From Clostridia bacterium (GTDB lineage Bacteria; Bacillota; Clostridia; Oscillospirales; CAG-272): a DNA stretch of 64,000 nt. The notes under the pieces were generated by a model, which was given only the letters and a program-made list of their open reading frames with translations, had not been told where the DNA came from and did no database searches. How positions within the stretch are numbered: position 1 is the stretch's first letter; each line of letters opens with the position of its first letter. This document shows, piece after piece, positions 33,393 through 42,171 of the stretch. The translations under genes were made by a program, and so were the position numbers. The stretch spans positions 1-64,000 of the forward strand of contig JAFTNJ010000039.1 of assembly GCA_017451915.1 (NCBI GenBank), written 5' to 3'.

Positions 33393-34634
33393 ATGAAGCA
33401 GATCGATCTTGTTATCATTGGCGGCGGCCCCGCCGGCATGAGCGCGGCCCTTGCGGCCTACGAACAGGGTGTGACCAACCTCCTGATCCTGGAGCGCGAT
33501 TCCCGCCTGGGCGGTATTCTGCGTCAATGCATTCATAACGGCTTCGGCCTCCACCGCTTTGGTGAGGAGCTTACCGGTCCCGAGTACGCCTGGCGTTACG
33601 AGGAGAAGGTGCTGGAAAAGAAGATCCCCTATCTTCTGGACACCATGGTACTGGACATCTCCCCCGAGAAGGTCATTACCGCTACCAACACCAGCCTCGG
33701 CGTATTCCAAATTCAAGCCAAGGCCGTGATCCTGGCCATGGGATGCCGGGAGCGTCCCGCGGGAGCCCTTGCTCTGGCAGGCGACCGTCCCTCGGGCATT
33801 TTCAGCGCGGGTACGGCTCAAAAGTACGTAAACATGAAGAGCTATCTGCCCGGTAAGAACGTGGTGATCCTGGGCTCCGGTGACATTGGTCTGATTATGG
33901 CGCGCCGCATGACCCTGGAGGGAGCCAAGGTTCACGCTGTATGCGAGCTGATGCCCTATTCCGGCGGTCTGGCGCGGAACATTGAGCAATGCCTGAACGA
34001 TTTTGGTATCCCCCTGAAGCTCTCTCACACCGTGGTAAAGATCCACGGCAAGGGACGCCTGGAGGGAGTCACCATTGCCAAGGTAGACGAGAACCGCCGT
34101 CCCATTCCCGAAAGCTTTGAGTACATTCCCTGCGATACCCTGCTCCTCTCGGTGGGTCTGATCCCCGAGAATGAGTTGAGTAAGACCGCCCAAGTGGAGC
34201 TCAGCCCCATTACCAACGGTGCTACGGTGGATCAAAACCGTCAAACCTCCACCGAGGGCATCTTTGCCTGCGGAAACGTGCTGCACGTGCATGATCTGGT
34301 GGACTACGTTTCCGAGGAGGCTGAGATCGCCGGCAACGCCGCCGCGGCCTATCTGCGCGGTGCGCTGCAGAGCAATCTTCACATTCCCCTCTCCACCGAC
34401 GGCAAGATCCGCTATACCGTTCCTCAAACCATTACCGAGGAAAAGGAGATCACCGTGTATTTCCGCGTGTCGGATATCTTCCGCAACGCGACCGTCAAGG
34501 TACTGGACGGCGATCGGGTGATCTACTCCCGCAAAAAGCAGAAGGTGGCTCCCGGAGAAATGGAAAGCATTCTCCTCAAGCCCGTCCAGTTTGCAGGTGC
34601 CAAGGCGTTGAAATTTACCCTGGAGGTGGAATAA
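33393..34634 (+). CDS. NAD(P)/FAD-dependent oxidoreductase (GlpB-like partner)
   Basis: A 413-residue pyridine-nucleotide-disulphide-type flavoprotein: VIIGGGPAGMSAALAAYEQG for FAD, VVILGSGDIGLIMARRMTLEGAKV for NAD(P), and GIFACGNVLHVHDLVDYVSEEAEIAG near the end. No redox-active CxxC disulphide was seen. Likely passes electrons between the GlpA-like subunit and a nucleotide or quinone-like acceptor. AAGGAGGAGG just upstream supports this start; the next gene starts two bases after the stop. Confidence 0.9.
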   Translation: MKQIDLVIIGGGPAGMSAALAAYEQGVTNLLILERDSRLGGILRQCIHNGFGLHRFGEELTGPEYAWRYEEKVLEKKIPYLLDTMVLDISPEKVITATNTSLGVFQIQAKAVILAMGCRERPAGALALAGDRPSGIFSAGTAQKYVNMKSYLPGKNVVILGSGDIGLIMARRMTLEGAKVHAVCELMPYSGGLARNIEQCLNDFGIPLKLSHTVVKIHGKGRLEGVTIAKVDENRRPIPESFEYIPCDTLLLSVGLIPENELSKTAQVELSPITNGATVDQNRQTSTEGIFACGNVLHVHDLVDYVSEEAEIAGNAAAAYLRGALQSNLHIPLSTDGKIRYTVPQTITEEKEITVYFRVSDIFRNATVKVLDGDRVIYSRKKQKVAPGEMESILLKPVQFAGAKALKFTLEVE

Positions 34635-34635
34635 C

Positions 34636-34992
34636 ATGGCAAATACAAGAGAATTGACCTGTATCGTATGTCCCAAGGGATGCCCCATGAAGGTAACCCT
34701 GGAGGGCAAGGAGATCCTCACCATTGAGGGCTTTACCTGTCCCCGCGGCAAGCAGTACGCCATTGACGAATGTACCCACCCCATGCGTACCCTGACCTCT
34801 ACGGTCCGCACCTCGGGCGGTGGCGTGGTAGCGGTCAAGACCGACCGCGCGATTCCCAAGGAGTTGATGTTTGACTGTATGCAGGTCATCAACAAAACCG
34901 TAGCAACCCTTCCCGTTCGCGTGGGCGACGTCCTGGTATCCAATCTGCTGGATACGGGTGCCAATCTTATCGTTACGGCAAATCAGGAATAA
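34636..34992 (+). CDS. DUF1667 protein, third subunit of the GlpAB-like complex
   Basis: A 118-residue DUF1667 protein with CIVCPKGC (10-17) and a third-cysteine segment FTCPRGKQYA, enough for a small metal or Fe-S site. In many anaerobes it follows the two flavoprotein genes as here; its precise role is unproven. Confidence 0.93.
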   Translation: MANTRELTCIVCPKGCPMKVTLEGKEILTIEGFTCPRGKQYAIDECTHPMRTLTSTVRTSGGGVVAVKTDRAIPKELMFDCMQVINKTVATLPVRVGDVLVSNLLDTGANLIVTANQE

Positions 34993-35000
34993 AACAAGAA

Positions 35001-35033
35001 AACGCTCATTCGCGCAACCGAATGGGCGTTTTT
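35001..35033 (+). terminator. Terminator of the glycerol-3-phosphate dehydrogenase-like operon
   Basis: AACGCTCATTCG paired with CGAATGGGCGTT (one wobble), followed by TTTTTC. Confidence 0.9.
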
Positions 35034-35048
35034 CTTTGCTCCAATGAC

Positions 35049-35077
35049 TTGAAATAGCAAGGGAAATCTGCTATAAT
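35049..35077 (+). promoter_or_regulatory. Promoter of the Nudix gene
   Basis: TTGAAA (35049-35054) and TATAAT (35072-35077), 17-base spacer. Confidence 0.8.
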
Positions 35078-35145
35078 GAGAACAGACGGAGGATTCCCCT
35101 CCCCCTTGCAAAAATCTTTGGAAAGACGGAAAAGGAAGCAACGCT

Positions 35146-35622
35146 ATGAAAATGACCACCCTTTGCTATTTGGAGAAGGACGGAAAGTACCTGATGCTCC
35201 ACCGCACCAAAAAGGAGAACGATGAAAACCGTGACAAATGGATCGGCGTGGGCGGAAAATTTGAGGATCGGGAAAGCCCCGAGGATTGTATGCGGCGGGA
35301 GATCCTGGAGGAAACCGGCCTGACCGTGACCGCGTTTCAATACCGTGGCATTGTCACCTTTGTGTCCGACCGCTACCCCACCGAGTATATGCACCTGTTT
35401 ACAGTCACCGACTGGGAGGGCGTGGAAAAGGAGTGCGACGAGGGCGAGCTGGCATGGATCGAAAAGGAGCGTCTTTTGACCCTGCCCATGTGGGTAGGCG
35501 ACCGCATCTTTTTGGAGTTGATCGCCAACGCCGCCACCCCCTTCTTCTCCCTCAAGCTCACCTACCTTGGCGATACCCTGACCGAGGCGGTGTTGGATGG
35601 AGAGACACTTGCAATCTCTTGA
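35146..35622 (+). CDS. Nudix hydrolase (MutT / 8-oxo-dGTPase type)
   Basis: A 158-residue Nudix protein. The Nudix box is GGKFEDRESPEDCMRREILEETGL (about 37-59), with all metal-binding glutamates. Closest in look to 8-oxo-dGTP diphosphatases of Bacillota, which clean the nucleotide pool. Single gene behind its own promoter. Confidence 0.93.
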   Translation: MKMTTLCYLEKDGKYLMLHRTKKENDENRDKWIGVGGKFEDRESPEDCMRREILEETGLTVTAFQYRGIVTFVSDRYPTEYMHLFTVTDWEGVEKECDEGELAWIEKERLLTLPMWVGDRIFLELIANAATPFFSLKLTYLGDTLTEAVLDGETLAIS

Positions 35623-35682
35623 CCGGGAGTATTTTCCTTTGGCGTAAATAATAGATCGTTATTGAATGTTTGAGGAGTACGG

Positions 35683-35970
35683 ATGTATTACGTTTACATA
35701 CTTTCCAACAAAACGGATTCCGTAATATATATTGGTGTTACAAACGATTTGAGACGACGATTGTTGGAACACAAAAACGAAGAACTGGAAGGGTTTACAA
35801 AAAAGTACCATATTTACAAGTTGGTTTATTATGAAAGTTATTCCGAAATAAACGAAGCCATTGCACGTGAAAAGCAATTAAAAGGGTGGACACGAGCGAA
35901 AAAGAATCATCTTATCGCAAGAAAAAATCCAAATTGGAACGATTGGAGCGAAAGCGTTCCTCTCGTGTAA
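35683..35970 (+). CDS. GIY-YIG nuclease-family protein (UPF0213-like)
   Basis: A 95-residue single-domain protein: YYVYILSNKTDSVIYIGVTNDLRRRLLEHK has the YVY...YIG pair and the catalytic Arg, and AIAREKQLKGWTRAKK has the family Glu. Stand-alone members are often called endonucleases, usually unproven. It is richer in A and T than its neighbours and lies at the edge of a repeat-rich gap, so it may be a recent arrival. Confidence 0.9.
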   Translation: MYYVYILSNKTDSVIYIGVTNDLRRRLLEHKNEELEGFTKKYHIYKLVYYESYSEINEAIAREKQLKGWTRAKKNHLIARKNPNWNDWSESVPLV

Positions 35971-36077
35971 TCTCTGCACAGGATCGCAAGATCGCCCGAA
36001 CCCGCCCCAAGGGAGGACAACGCCCGCGGGCGAACACAGTTCGCCCCTACGGTATAATAGATCCGTTGGTTTTACGC

Positions 36078-36437
36078 GTCATCCTGAGCGGAGAAAAACA
36101 TCCGGGGGATGTTTTTCGCAGTCGAACCCGACCTTAGGGAGGGCAACGCCCTCGGGCGTTGGGATCTTCTAACAATAAACGTGTCATCTCTGAGCAGGCT
36201 CCCAAGCTCGCCCGAACCCGACCCAAGGGAGGGCGGCATGCGTAGCATGACGGGATCTTTTAACGACTCCTGCAATCCTTCATGTGCTATAAAAGTTACT
36301 TTTCTTACAAAAAGCCGGCAGATCACCTTCGTAGATCCCTTCGTCGCTATCGCTCCTCGGTTTGCTCCGCTCAACCTTGCGTTGCAACTGTTTCGCCTGC
36401 GCAAACTTCGACTCCGCTCCGCTTCGCTCAGGATGAC
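36078..36437. repeat. Inverted-repeat-bounded intergenic element (GTCATCCTGAGCG type)
   Basis: The gap 35971-36563 holds no supported gene. GTCATCCTGAGCG at 36078-36090 is matched in reverse at 36425-36437. Inside are further degenerate parts of the same repeat (GTCATCTCTGAGCA; several AGGGAGGGC units). A single copy of the same repeat lies near 62827. Looks like nested or MITE-like repeats. Confidence 0.6.
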
Positions 36438-36473
36438 ACGTTAATCGTTACACAATCCCCTAACAACACCGCC

Positions 36474-36512
36474 GCCCCCAAGGACAGGAACGCGTCCTGC
36501 CTTGGGGGCTTT
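36474..36512. terminator. GC-rich hairpin downstream of the secreted peptidase-like gene
   Basis: GCCCCCAAGG and CAGGA pair with TCCTG and CCTTGGGGGC. On the plus strand it is followed by TTTGATT; on the minus strand by no clear T run. It lies after the leftward gene and may end its transcript. Confidence 0.45.
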
Positions 36513-36563
36513 GATTATATCATCAAAAAATTAGGAGTAAATTATGAAATCATCTTAAAAACA

Positions 36564-38168
36564 TCAGTTTTGGGTTACCGTGTAGTCAATGGAGAAATCG
36601 AAACTCTCGCCGACACCCGTAACAACAATTCCAACAAAGCCGGTGGGATTGCCTTCCTCCGAATCGGGTTGATAAAAAGTTACTACACCATTGGCGTTAG
36701 GAGTAAAATATTGAACACACAAAACCCCTTCACTATTATACCAATACTGCTGCACCGTGCCTGTTCCGTTGTACATTACCACCTCAAACTCAATGGTACA
36801 GTTGGACACCCCTGTCGCGGGTTCAAAGGTGAAATAAACTCTGTCAAGCACATCTGCCGAATCTTCTGTAAAATCTGTTCCCGGTGAATAGGTAATATCT
36901 GCCGCAGAGGTATTTTGCAATCCGGAAGTAATAAACGAATAACTGCTTCCCGGAGTAGCAAGATTCACTGACATCCGAGAAAATACATCTGCAAAATCCA
37001 CAGAGGAATATCCGCGTGCCGCGAGTGCTGCAGTTATTTTGACATCCAACGTCGCAATGCTAAAAGTAGCGCTTGTTACGGAACTTAATTGCTCGTAAAT
37101 TTCCAGAATTGTTGCGGCACCGCCGTAGTACCGGGCAATCGTTGCGGGAAACAGCATTGCACCACCACCAACATTGGCGGTCATAGACAAACTTGAATTA
37201 ATGAAAGCATTAAGATTCAAGCCGGTCGTCAATCCCGTAGCCGCCCAGGCCCCCCAATCAGCGCAAGCTTCCTTAAACCAACCTTCGGCACTATGATAGC
37301 TATTTTGAATGGCATGGAACATGCCATGAGCAAGCCTTTGCCGTAATACGGTATTACTTGTATTGATTACCCCATTACCGTCTACACTGATGTATAAAGT
37401 TGTTGCACTCAATTGTTTATTCCCTTCAATAGAGCCACCTATAGGATTGGTTTCACATGAACCTCCGGAAGAACTGCCGCGTAAAGCAATCACATAATAG
37501 CCGTCAAAATCAGGATTTAAAAATGGAATTCCCATATTTTCGTAACTGGAACGAATGCCCTGTGCCATACTTAAAATTCTTTCCAACTCACTCTCTAAAA
37601 TTCCAACTCCATCGTAGTCATGTACAACAATTTGACCATCGTTAACACTATCGGAATTAATTGCATAAACAGATTGTGTCTGATCTGTTGGATTTAAAAC
37701 AAGTGATACTTTTTGATTCAACGTGGTATCAAGTCGATGCTTTTTTGCATAATTATCAATTTGCTTATAGATAGGATCCAAACAAACAATGTTTTCAAAA
37801 TTTCTAGTTGTTAACAAGTCGCAATAACTTTCTATTTTTTGTTCCTCTGTGATCAAATCATTTCTGCAAGCCCAATCTGCAATTGCAAATCGACTCATAG
37901 TAGAAAAATTGTAAAACTCATTTAGTTCTACCGTTTGACTATCCGTCAAAAGAGTTCCATCTATTGAAAAAGGCTCTTGTGCCACCAAACGAGAAAGAAT
38001 CTCTGTTGAAGAAATAGTTGTTGAAATCTCGCCAATGGTAGATGTCGCATCTGCGTCTTTCCCCTCGACATAATCATTATTTTGAGCAAAAGCAGGGGTA
38101 ACAACCAAAAAAGAAAGCAATAATGTTACGATCAAAAAGCTACTAATAGATTTGCAGAATTTTTTCAT
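36564..38168 (-). CDS. Secreted metallopeptidase-like protein with degenerate HExxH (HGMFH)
   Basis: A 534-residue exported protein with a clear signal peptide ending in VTPAFA (cleavage about residue 28). Centre: RLAHGMFHAIQNSYHSAEGWFKEACADWGAWAA, which has the layout of secreted zinc peptidases of the VAHEFFHxxQ...W(F/Y)xEAxA type, but the HExxH Glu is Gly (codon GGC), so catalysis is doubtful. The C-terminal 150 residues are beta-rich (DVLDRVYFTFEPATGVSNCTIEFEV). Low GC relative to neighbours. Third gene behind a second ECF sigma/anti-sigma pair (115 bases after it), so likely part of that regulon. AGGAGG precedes the start. Confidence 0.65.
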   Translation of the reverse strand: MKKFCKSISSFLIVTLLLSFLVVTPAFAQNNDYVEGKDADATSTIGEISTTISSTEILSRLVAQEPFSIDGTLLTDSQTVELNEFYNFSTMSRFAIADWACRNDLITEEQKIESYCDLLTTRNFENIVCLDPIYKQIDNYAKKHRLDTTLNQKVSLVLNPTDQTQSVYAINSDSVNDGQIVVHDYDGVGILESELERILSMAQGIRSSYENMGIPFLNPDFDGYYVIALRGSSSGGSCETNPIGGSIEGNKQLSATTLYISVDGNGVINTSNTVLRQRLAHGMFHAIQNSYHSAEGWFKEACADWGAWAATGLTTGLNLNAFINSSLSMTANVGGGAMLFPATIARYYGGAATILEIYEQLSSVTSATFSIATLDVKITAALAARGYSSVDFADVFSRMSVNLATPGSSYSFITSGLQNTSAADITYSPGTDFTEDSADVLDRVYFTFEPATGVSNCTIEFEVVMYNGTGTVQQYWYNSEGVLCVQYFTPNANGVVTFYQPDSEEGNPTGFVGIVVTGVGESFDFSIDYTVTQN

Positions 38169-38283
38169 GGGAATCCTCCTGTCTTATTTTCTTATTTTCT
38201 TATTTTTCTTTTTTCATTTCAATGGAAAAAATTCTAATGGCCCATGGGTATCACCTCTTTCAAAGAATGAATTTCAAATACAA

Positions 38284-39660
38284 TTACTTTGCCAATGTAC
38301 CATTCAAAACCGACAAAAGATTATAGAACGATTCTCTTTTCTTAATTTTTGCTATACAGGACTCTTCATCTAACACACCGTTTTCATCCGTATATACTTT
38401 TTCAATCTCTGCAACTTCAGATATCAATTGAGACCAATCCTCATCACAAAGTATAAACACGGTAAAGATGGGATAAACAGTGCCATTGGAAAGAATAATA
38501 TCTCTGGACTCCTCTTTTGGGAACAAAAGATATGCCAATCTTATTTCCGTACCGTATTTTCTAAAATCTTCATCTGTAGATTCTTGGTTTACCAAACGGA
38601 CATATTCTCCATAGTTCATTTTACTAACCAAATCAATATCAACATGATTGTATTCCCCCGTCTGGTATTTTGCGTAAACCATACTTAAATTCTCGGCTGC
38701 GGTTTCCAAAGTCATACCTTCCGCAAGAATGTTTTCCACGTCGGAAAAGCTACAAACCACAGGAACACCGCCAACTCCAATATCGTACCAGGGCTCTGCG
38801 CCGATTTGATTCAAAAAGCGATTAAGTTCTTCCAAGGAGATCTTACCGTCAACAATCGGAAAACAACCAAGCTTTTCAACGTAAACGTGGGCTACGTCCT
38901 CGGTAATCTCGTGCCCATCCTTATTGTCATAAATATGGTACTGCGCAATCTCTAACCGCATCAACAAGGATTCGGCATTTCTTATCACGTCTTTGGAGTA
39001 TTCACCATCATATTGTTTATAGTCCACGGTACGACCGGTTTCAATAAACAAATTGATCTCGCTACCCTCTTCCAGCGCATTCCAATAGTCTTTGATCACT
39101 CGGCATTTTACTAACAAAAATCGATAGTTTTGATCACTTGTTCCCGGGTCATTATAGTAATCGTAGGTGCCGTCTGTTTGCAAATCTGCAATTTGCCGAT
39201 ACCCTTCCTCCACCGACAAGATCTCCAGGTGAGCAAAGGCAAAATTTTCTTCCCAAGGCATATACCGATACGAAAGAAAATCGGGATGGAGCTCCATATA
39301 CTCCACCATGCTCATGTTCTCGTAATCCACCTGCTCGGGGGGATAGGAGCCAATGGGCAGGTCGGGGCCCTTTTGCGTGCTTGGAGAGGTGATTGCGGGG
39401 ATCTCGAGACCCGTCTGGCCCTGACGCCACAGCCCCAGTCCGCCAAACACGCCGGTGATCAGCAGGCAAAGGCAGGCCGCCATGGCCGCATATTGCAGGA
39501 CGCGCTTCTTTATTACGATTGGCTTAAACTCGCTCTTTTTCGTCTTCTGTATCGGAATTTCGTTAAACGATGTTTCACACGCCGCCAGGATCTTCTCCTT
39601 GGGCGGCAGAGGAAGATCGTCCACGCGGCTCAAAATTTTCTTTATATCTTTTTTTCTCAT
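38284..39660 (-). CDS. Putative membrane anti-sigma factor with large extracytoplasmic domain
   Basis: A 458-residue protein with a cytoplasmic N-terminus of about 55 residues, one transmembrane helix (YAAMAACLCLLITGVFGGLGL, about 57-77) and a long outside domain without recognised family. It follows an ECF sigma gene by 13 bases, as anti-sigma factors do; no zinc motif was seen. Base composition falls from about the transmembrane segment onwards (AT-rich distal half), which may mean the sensor part has changed by recombination. Function inferred from position. Confidence 0.6.
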   Translation of the reverse strand: MRKKDIKKILSRVDDLPLPPKEKILAACETSFNEIPIQKTKKSEFKPIVIKKRVLQYAAMAACLCLLITGVFGGLGLWRQGQTGLEIPAITSPSTQKGPDLPIGSYPPEQVDYENMSMVEYMELHPDFLSYRYMPWEENFAFAHLEILSVEEGYRQIADLQTDGTYDYYNDPGTSDQNYRFLLVKCRVIKDYWNALEEGSEINLFIETGRTVDYKQYDGEYSKDVIRNAESLLMRLEIAQYHIYDNKDGHEITEDVAHVYVEKLGCFPIVDGKISLEELNRFLNQIGAEPWYDIGVGGVPVVCSFSDVENILAEGMTLETAAENLSMVYAKYQTGEYNHVDIDLVSKMNYGEYVRLVNQESTDEDFRKYGTEIRLAYLLFPKEESRDIILSNGTVYPIFTVFILCDEDWSQLISEVAEIEKVYTDENGVLDEESCIAKIKKRESFYNLLSVLNGTLAK

Positions 39661-39673
39661 TTCAAATCCTCCT

Positions 39674-40195
39674 TTACAAATAAATGTTTTTTAGCTTTTT
39701 CAGGGCTCGTTGGTATCGCTTTTGCGCGGCGGATACGCTGATCGCCATAATGCGCGCGATCTCAAAATAGGATAGCTCCCAATGCAATCGAAGAAGCACC
39801 AGCTGCCGCTCCTCCCCACTCAAGGGGGCCGTGAGCTCGGCAAACAGGCGATCCTCCGCCATGCCGTCTTGGGAGTCGGACAGATGGGTAATCTCCTCCA
39901 GCGGAACCGTAACCCTTCGCTTTCGTACGAGGTCAATGGCGCGGTTGCGCGCCACGGATAGGATCCACGCCCGGGCGTTGGTTCCCTTTTGGTAGGTATG
40001 CGCCGACGTTACAACGCCAAGCATGGTGTCCTGCAGTACATCCTCTGCATCGGCCGTGTTTCCCGTCACCGCATATGCCACAGAAAAGATCATTCGTGCC
40101 ATGGAATCGTAAATCACCGAAAGGGCCTCTTTATTGCCCTCCGCTATTGCCAATACGGCCTCCTCGCAGATCCTCTTTTCTTTGTGCTCCGTCAT
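39674..40195 (-). CDS. ECF-type RNA polymerase sigma factor
   Basis: A 173-residue sigma-70 family factor. Region 2: GNTADAEDVLQDTMLGVVTSAHTYQKGTNARAWILSVARNRAIDLVRKRR; region 4: LSGEERQLVLLRLHWELSYFEIARIMAISVSAAQKRYQRALKKL. ATG at MTEHKEK was preferred, with AGGTG 6 bases upstream; a GTG three codons earlier is possible. It heads an operon with a membrane anti-sigma-like protein and a secreted peptidase-like protein. Confidence 0.92.
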   Translation of the reverse strand: MTEHKEKRICEEAVLAIAEGNKEALSVIYDSMARMIFSVAYAVTGNTADAEDVLQDTMLGVVTSAHTYQKGTNARAWILSVARNRAIDLVRKRRVTVPLEEITHLSDSQDGMAEDRLFAELTAPLSGEERQLVLLRLHWELSYFEIARIMAISVSAAQKRYQRALKKLKNIYL

Positions 40196-40279
40196 ACCCT
40201 TCACCTGCCTTTCACTCTATATAACGATCCAACTGCCAAAAAACGGACAGAATGGGAAAATTTTTTTGCCCTTGCCAAA

Positions 40280-40312
40280 AAAATCCCCGACGGCCCCTTG
40301 GGTGCCGTCGGG
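40280..40312 (-). terminator. Terminator of dut
   Basis: CCCCGACGGC/GCCGTCGGG stem followed on the minus strand by seven T, just after dut. Confidence 0.9.
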
Positions 40313-40326
40313 CAAAGGATGTATTT

Positions 40327-40776
40327 TTACTGCACTCCCGTATGGCCAAAGCCGCCCGCGCCGCGCGCGGTCTCGTCCAGCTCCTCCACGGGCAGGAAGG
40401 CGGCGTGCAGCACCGGCATGAACATCATTTGGGCAATGCGGTCACCGCGACGCACCTCAAAGGGCTCGCTTCCGTGGTTGATCAGCACCACCGAGATCTC
40501 TCCACGGTAGTCGCTATCAATCACTCCAATGCTGTTGGCCATGGTAACGCCGTTTTTGAGTCCGTGTCCGCTCCGTCCGGCAATCACCGCCACAACGTCA
40601 CGGCTCTCGGGGGAAATGGCCACTCCCGTGGGAATGCGGGAGCGCTCTCCGGGCAGAAGGGTAATGACCTCGTCCTCCTCCAGCGCGGCGCGCAGATCCA
40701 CTGCCGCAGAGCCGTCGGTGGCGTATTCAGGGGCCGTCATGCCCCGGGTCAGCTTTATTTTTACGTTCAGTTCCAT
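40327..40776 (-). CDS. dut: Deoxyuridine 5'-triphosphate nucleotidohydrolase
   Basis: A 149-residue trimeric dUTPase that turns dUTP into dUMP and PPi. All five motifs are seen: DGSAAVDL, AGRSGHGLKNG, GVIDSDYRGEI, RGDRIAQM, and the C-terminal RGAGGFGHTG that closes over the active site. AAGGAA lies upstream of the start. Confidence 0.97.
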   Translation of the reverse strand: MELNVKIKLTRGMTAPEYATDGSAAVDLRAALEEDEVITLLPGERSRIPTGVAISPESRDVVAVIAGRSGHGLKNGVTMANSIGVIDSDYRGEISVVLINHGSEPFEVRRGDRIAQMMFMPVLHAAFLPVEELDETARGAGGFGHTGVQ

Positions 40777-40821
40777 GGAAAATTCCTTTCTTATTCATTG
40801 GATATCGTTGACCTGGAAAAA

Positions 40822-41013
40822 CACCTCATCCACCACCTACGGTGGTCCCCCTTCTCCCACTGGAGAAGGCCGCCGAACACCTTCGTTTTCGGCAATCGTT
40901 CCTTTGTTTTGCATGACAAACAACAAAAGAAACGCGCTGTTGTTGAAATGTCAAATTCCCGCAAGCCTTCCCCAGTGGGGGAAGGTGGCACGTGAAGCGT
41001 GACGGATGAGGTG
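40822..41013. repeat. 192-base element with long inverted terminal repeats (CACCTCATCC type)
   Basis: Left arm 40822-40869 (starts CACCTCATCC, ends CTCCCACTGGAGAAGG) and right arm 40976-41013 (starts CCTTCCCCAGTGGGG, ends GGATGAGGTG) match in inverted order over most of their length. The core of about 105 bases is AT-richer and codes for nothing visible. MITE-like in layout; no target-site duplication was confirmed. Confidence 0.7.
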
Positions 41014-41039
41014 CCCTCAGTTCAAACAAATCACATTGT

Positions 41040-42101
41040 TTATTCGTTGATCCCCTCAAAGAGAAAATCAAAGCCCTCGTCGGTATCATTCACGGTATGT
41101 CCGCCCTCCCAGACCGAAAAGACCAGGTTCTCTTCCTTGCCAAAGGCCTTGAAGTAGTCCTTGATCCGCTCGGCCTCGGGAATGGCGTGGCGATAATCAA
41201 AGACGGGATCGGCCTTGCCCACGCTCAAAAAGAGCTTGCGGGGAGCGCAAAGCGCGGCCACCTCGGCGTCCTGAAAGCGGTAGCCCGCATCCTTGTAGTA
41301 CCAATCGGTAAAGGAGGGATAGCAATCCCGGTTGTTGAAGCAGGCGTTGGAATATCCCGCCTTGATGCGGGGCTCCGCCGCCATGGTGTGCAGGGTAAAA
41401 TAGCCGCCGTAGGAAAGGCCCATCATGCCGATCCGCTCCCCGTCCACCTCCTCCATATTGGAAAAGAAGCGGATGGCGCGGCGAATAAACGTAATCTCCA
41501 AGCCGGTGATAGAAAGTCCAAAGCGCTTGAGAGAAGCATCCAGCTGTTGCCGATTGTAGGGAATGGGATGCTGACGGTGCACGGGACTTTCCTCCTTGTA
41601 GCGCCACAAAAGAAGCTGAGGAGCAAAGACAATGGCCCCACGCTCCAGGGCGCGGTGGATCATAGAATTGTAATTGTTTTTGCCGTGCATACCACTCGCA
41701 AGCTCGGGGGTCCCGTAGCCGCCGTGCTGGCAAATCACCAAAGGCGCGGGCGTTGCGCAAGCATGGGGAACGAACAAGATCCCATAAAAAGGAATCCCCT
41801 CGGGCATATGCAAGGCGTACCGGTAAATTTTGCAGACCTCGTCCTCGCCCACCGCCTCGCATTCGGTTTGCTCGGGGGCAGAAACGTCCATATCCTCCAC
41901 GCCAAGCATCCGGAGATACTCGCGGCGATAGTCCTCAATCTTCTCGGGGAAGTCCTCGGCGGGCATAAAATTCTTGCGCGCGTCTGCCCCTTCACGGTTC
42001 AATTTTTCCAAGAACCTTTGCAACCCGTCCGCGTAATTTTGGCGGTAACGGTCCCCCGTTGCGGGGGCTTCGGTATAGATCTTTTTATTTTTGAATTCCA
42101 T
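41040..42101 (-). CDS. Alpha/beta-hydrolase (acetyl-xylan-esterase/dienelactone-hydrolase-like)
   Basis: A 353-residue alpha/beta hydrolase without signal peptide. Nucleophile elbow GLSYGGY (Ser around residue 230), a later Asp in VGKADPVFDYRHA, and a C-terminal His in WEGGHTVND make the triad; QHGGYG near the first strands forms the oxyanion hole. The start at MEFKNK has AGGAGG 5 bases upstream. Likely deacylates a carbohydrate or small ester; the substrate cannot be told. Confidence 0.85.
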   Translation of the reverse strand: MEFKNKKIYTEAPATGDRYRQNYADGLQRFLEKLNREGADARKNFMPAEDFPEKIEDYRREYLRMLGVEDMDVSAPEQTECEAVGEDEVCKIYRYALHMPEGIPFYGILFVPHACATPAPLVICQHGGYGTPELASGMHGKNNYNSMIHRALERGAIVFAPQLLLWRYKEESPVHRQHPIPYNRQQLDASLKRFGLSITGLEITFIRRAIRFFSNMEEVDGERIGMMGLSYGGYFTLHTMAAEPRIKAGYSNACFNNRDCYPSFTDWYYKDAGYRFQDAEVAALCAPRKLFLSVGKADPVFDYRHAIPEAERIKDYFKAFGKEENLVFSVWEGGHTVNDTDEGFDFLFEGINE

Positions 42102-42128
42102 GTTGTCCTCCTGTGTTTTGCTATCGAC

Positions 42129-42157
42129 ATTATACAATGCATCCACCTCCGTGTCCA
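42129..42157 (-). promoter_or_regulatory. Promoter of the alpha/beta-hydrolase gene
   Basis: TGGACA (42152-42157) and TATAAT (42129-42134), 17-base spacer, read leftwards. Confidence 0.8.
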
Positions 42158-42171
42158 TTGCGAATGCCGCA

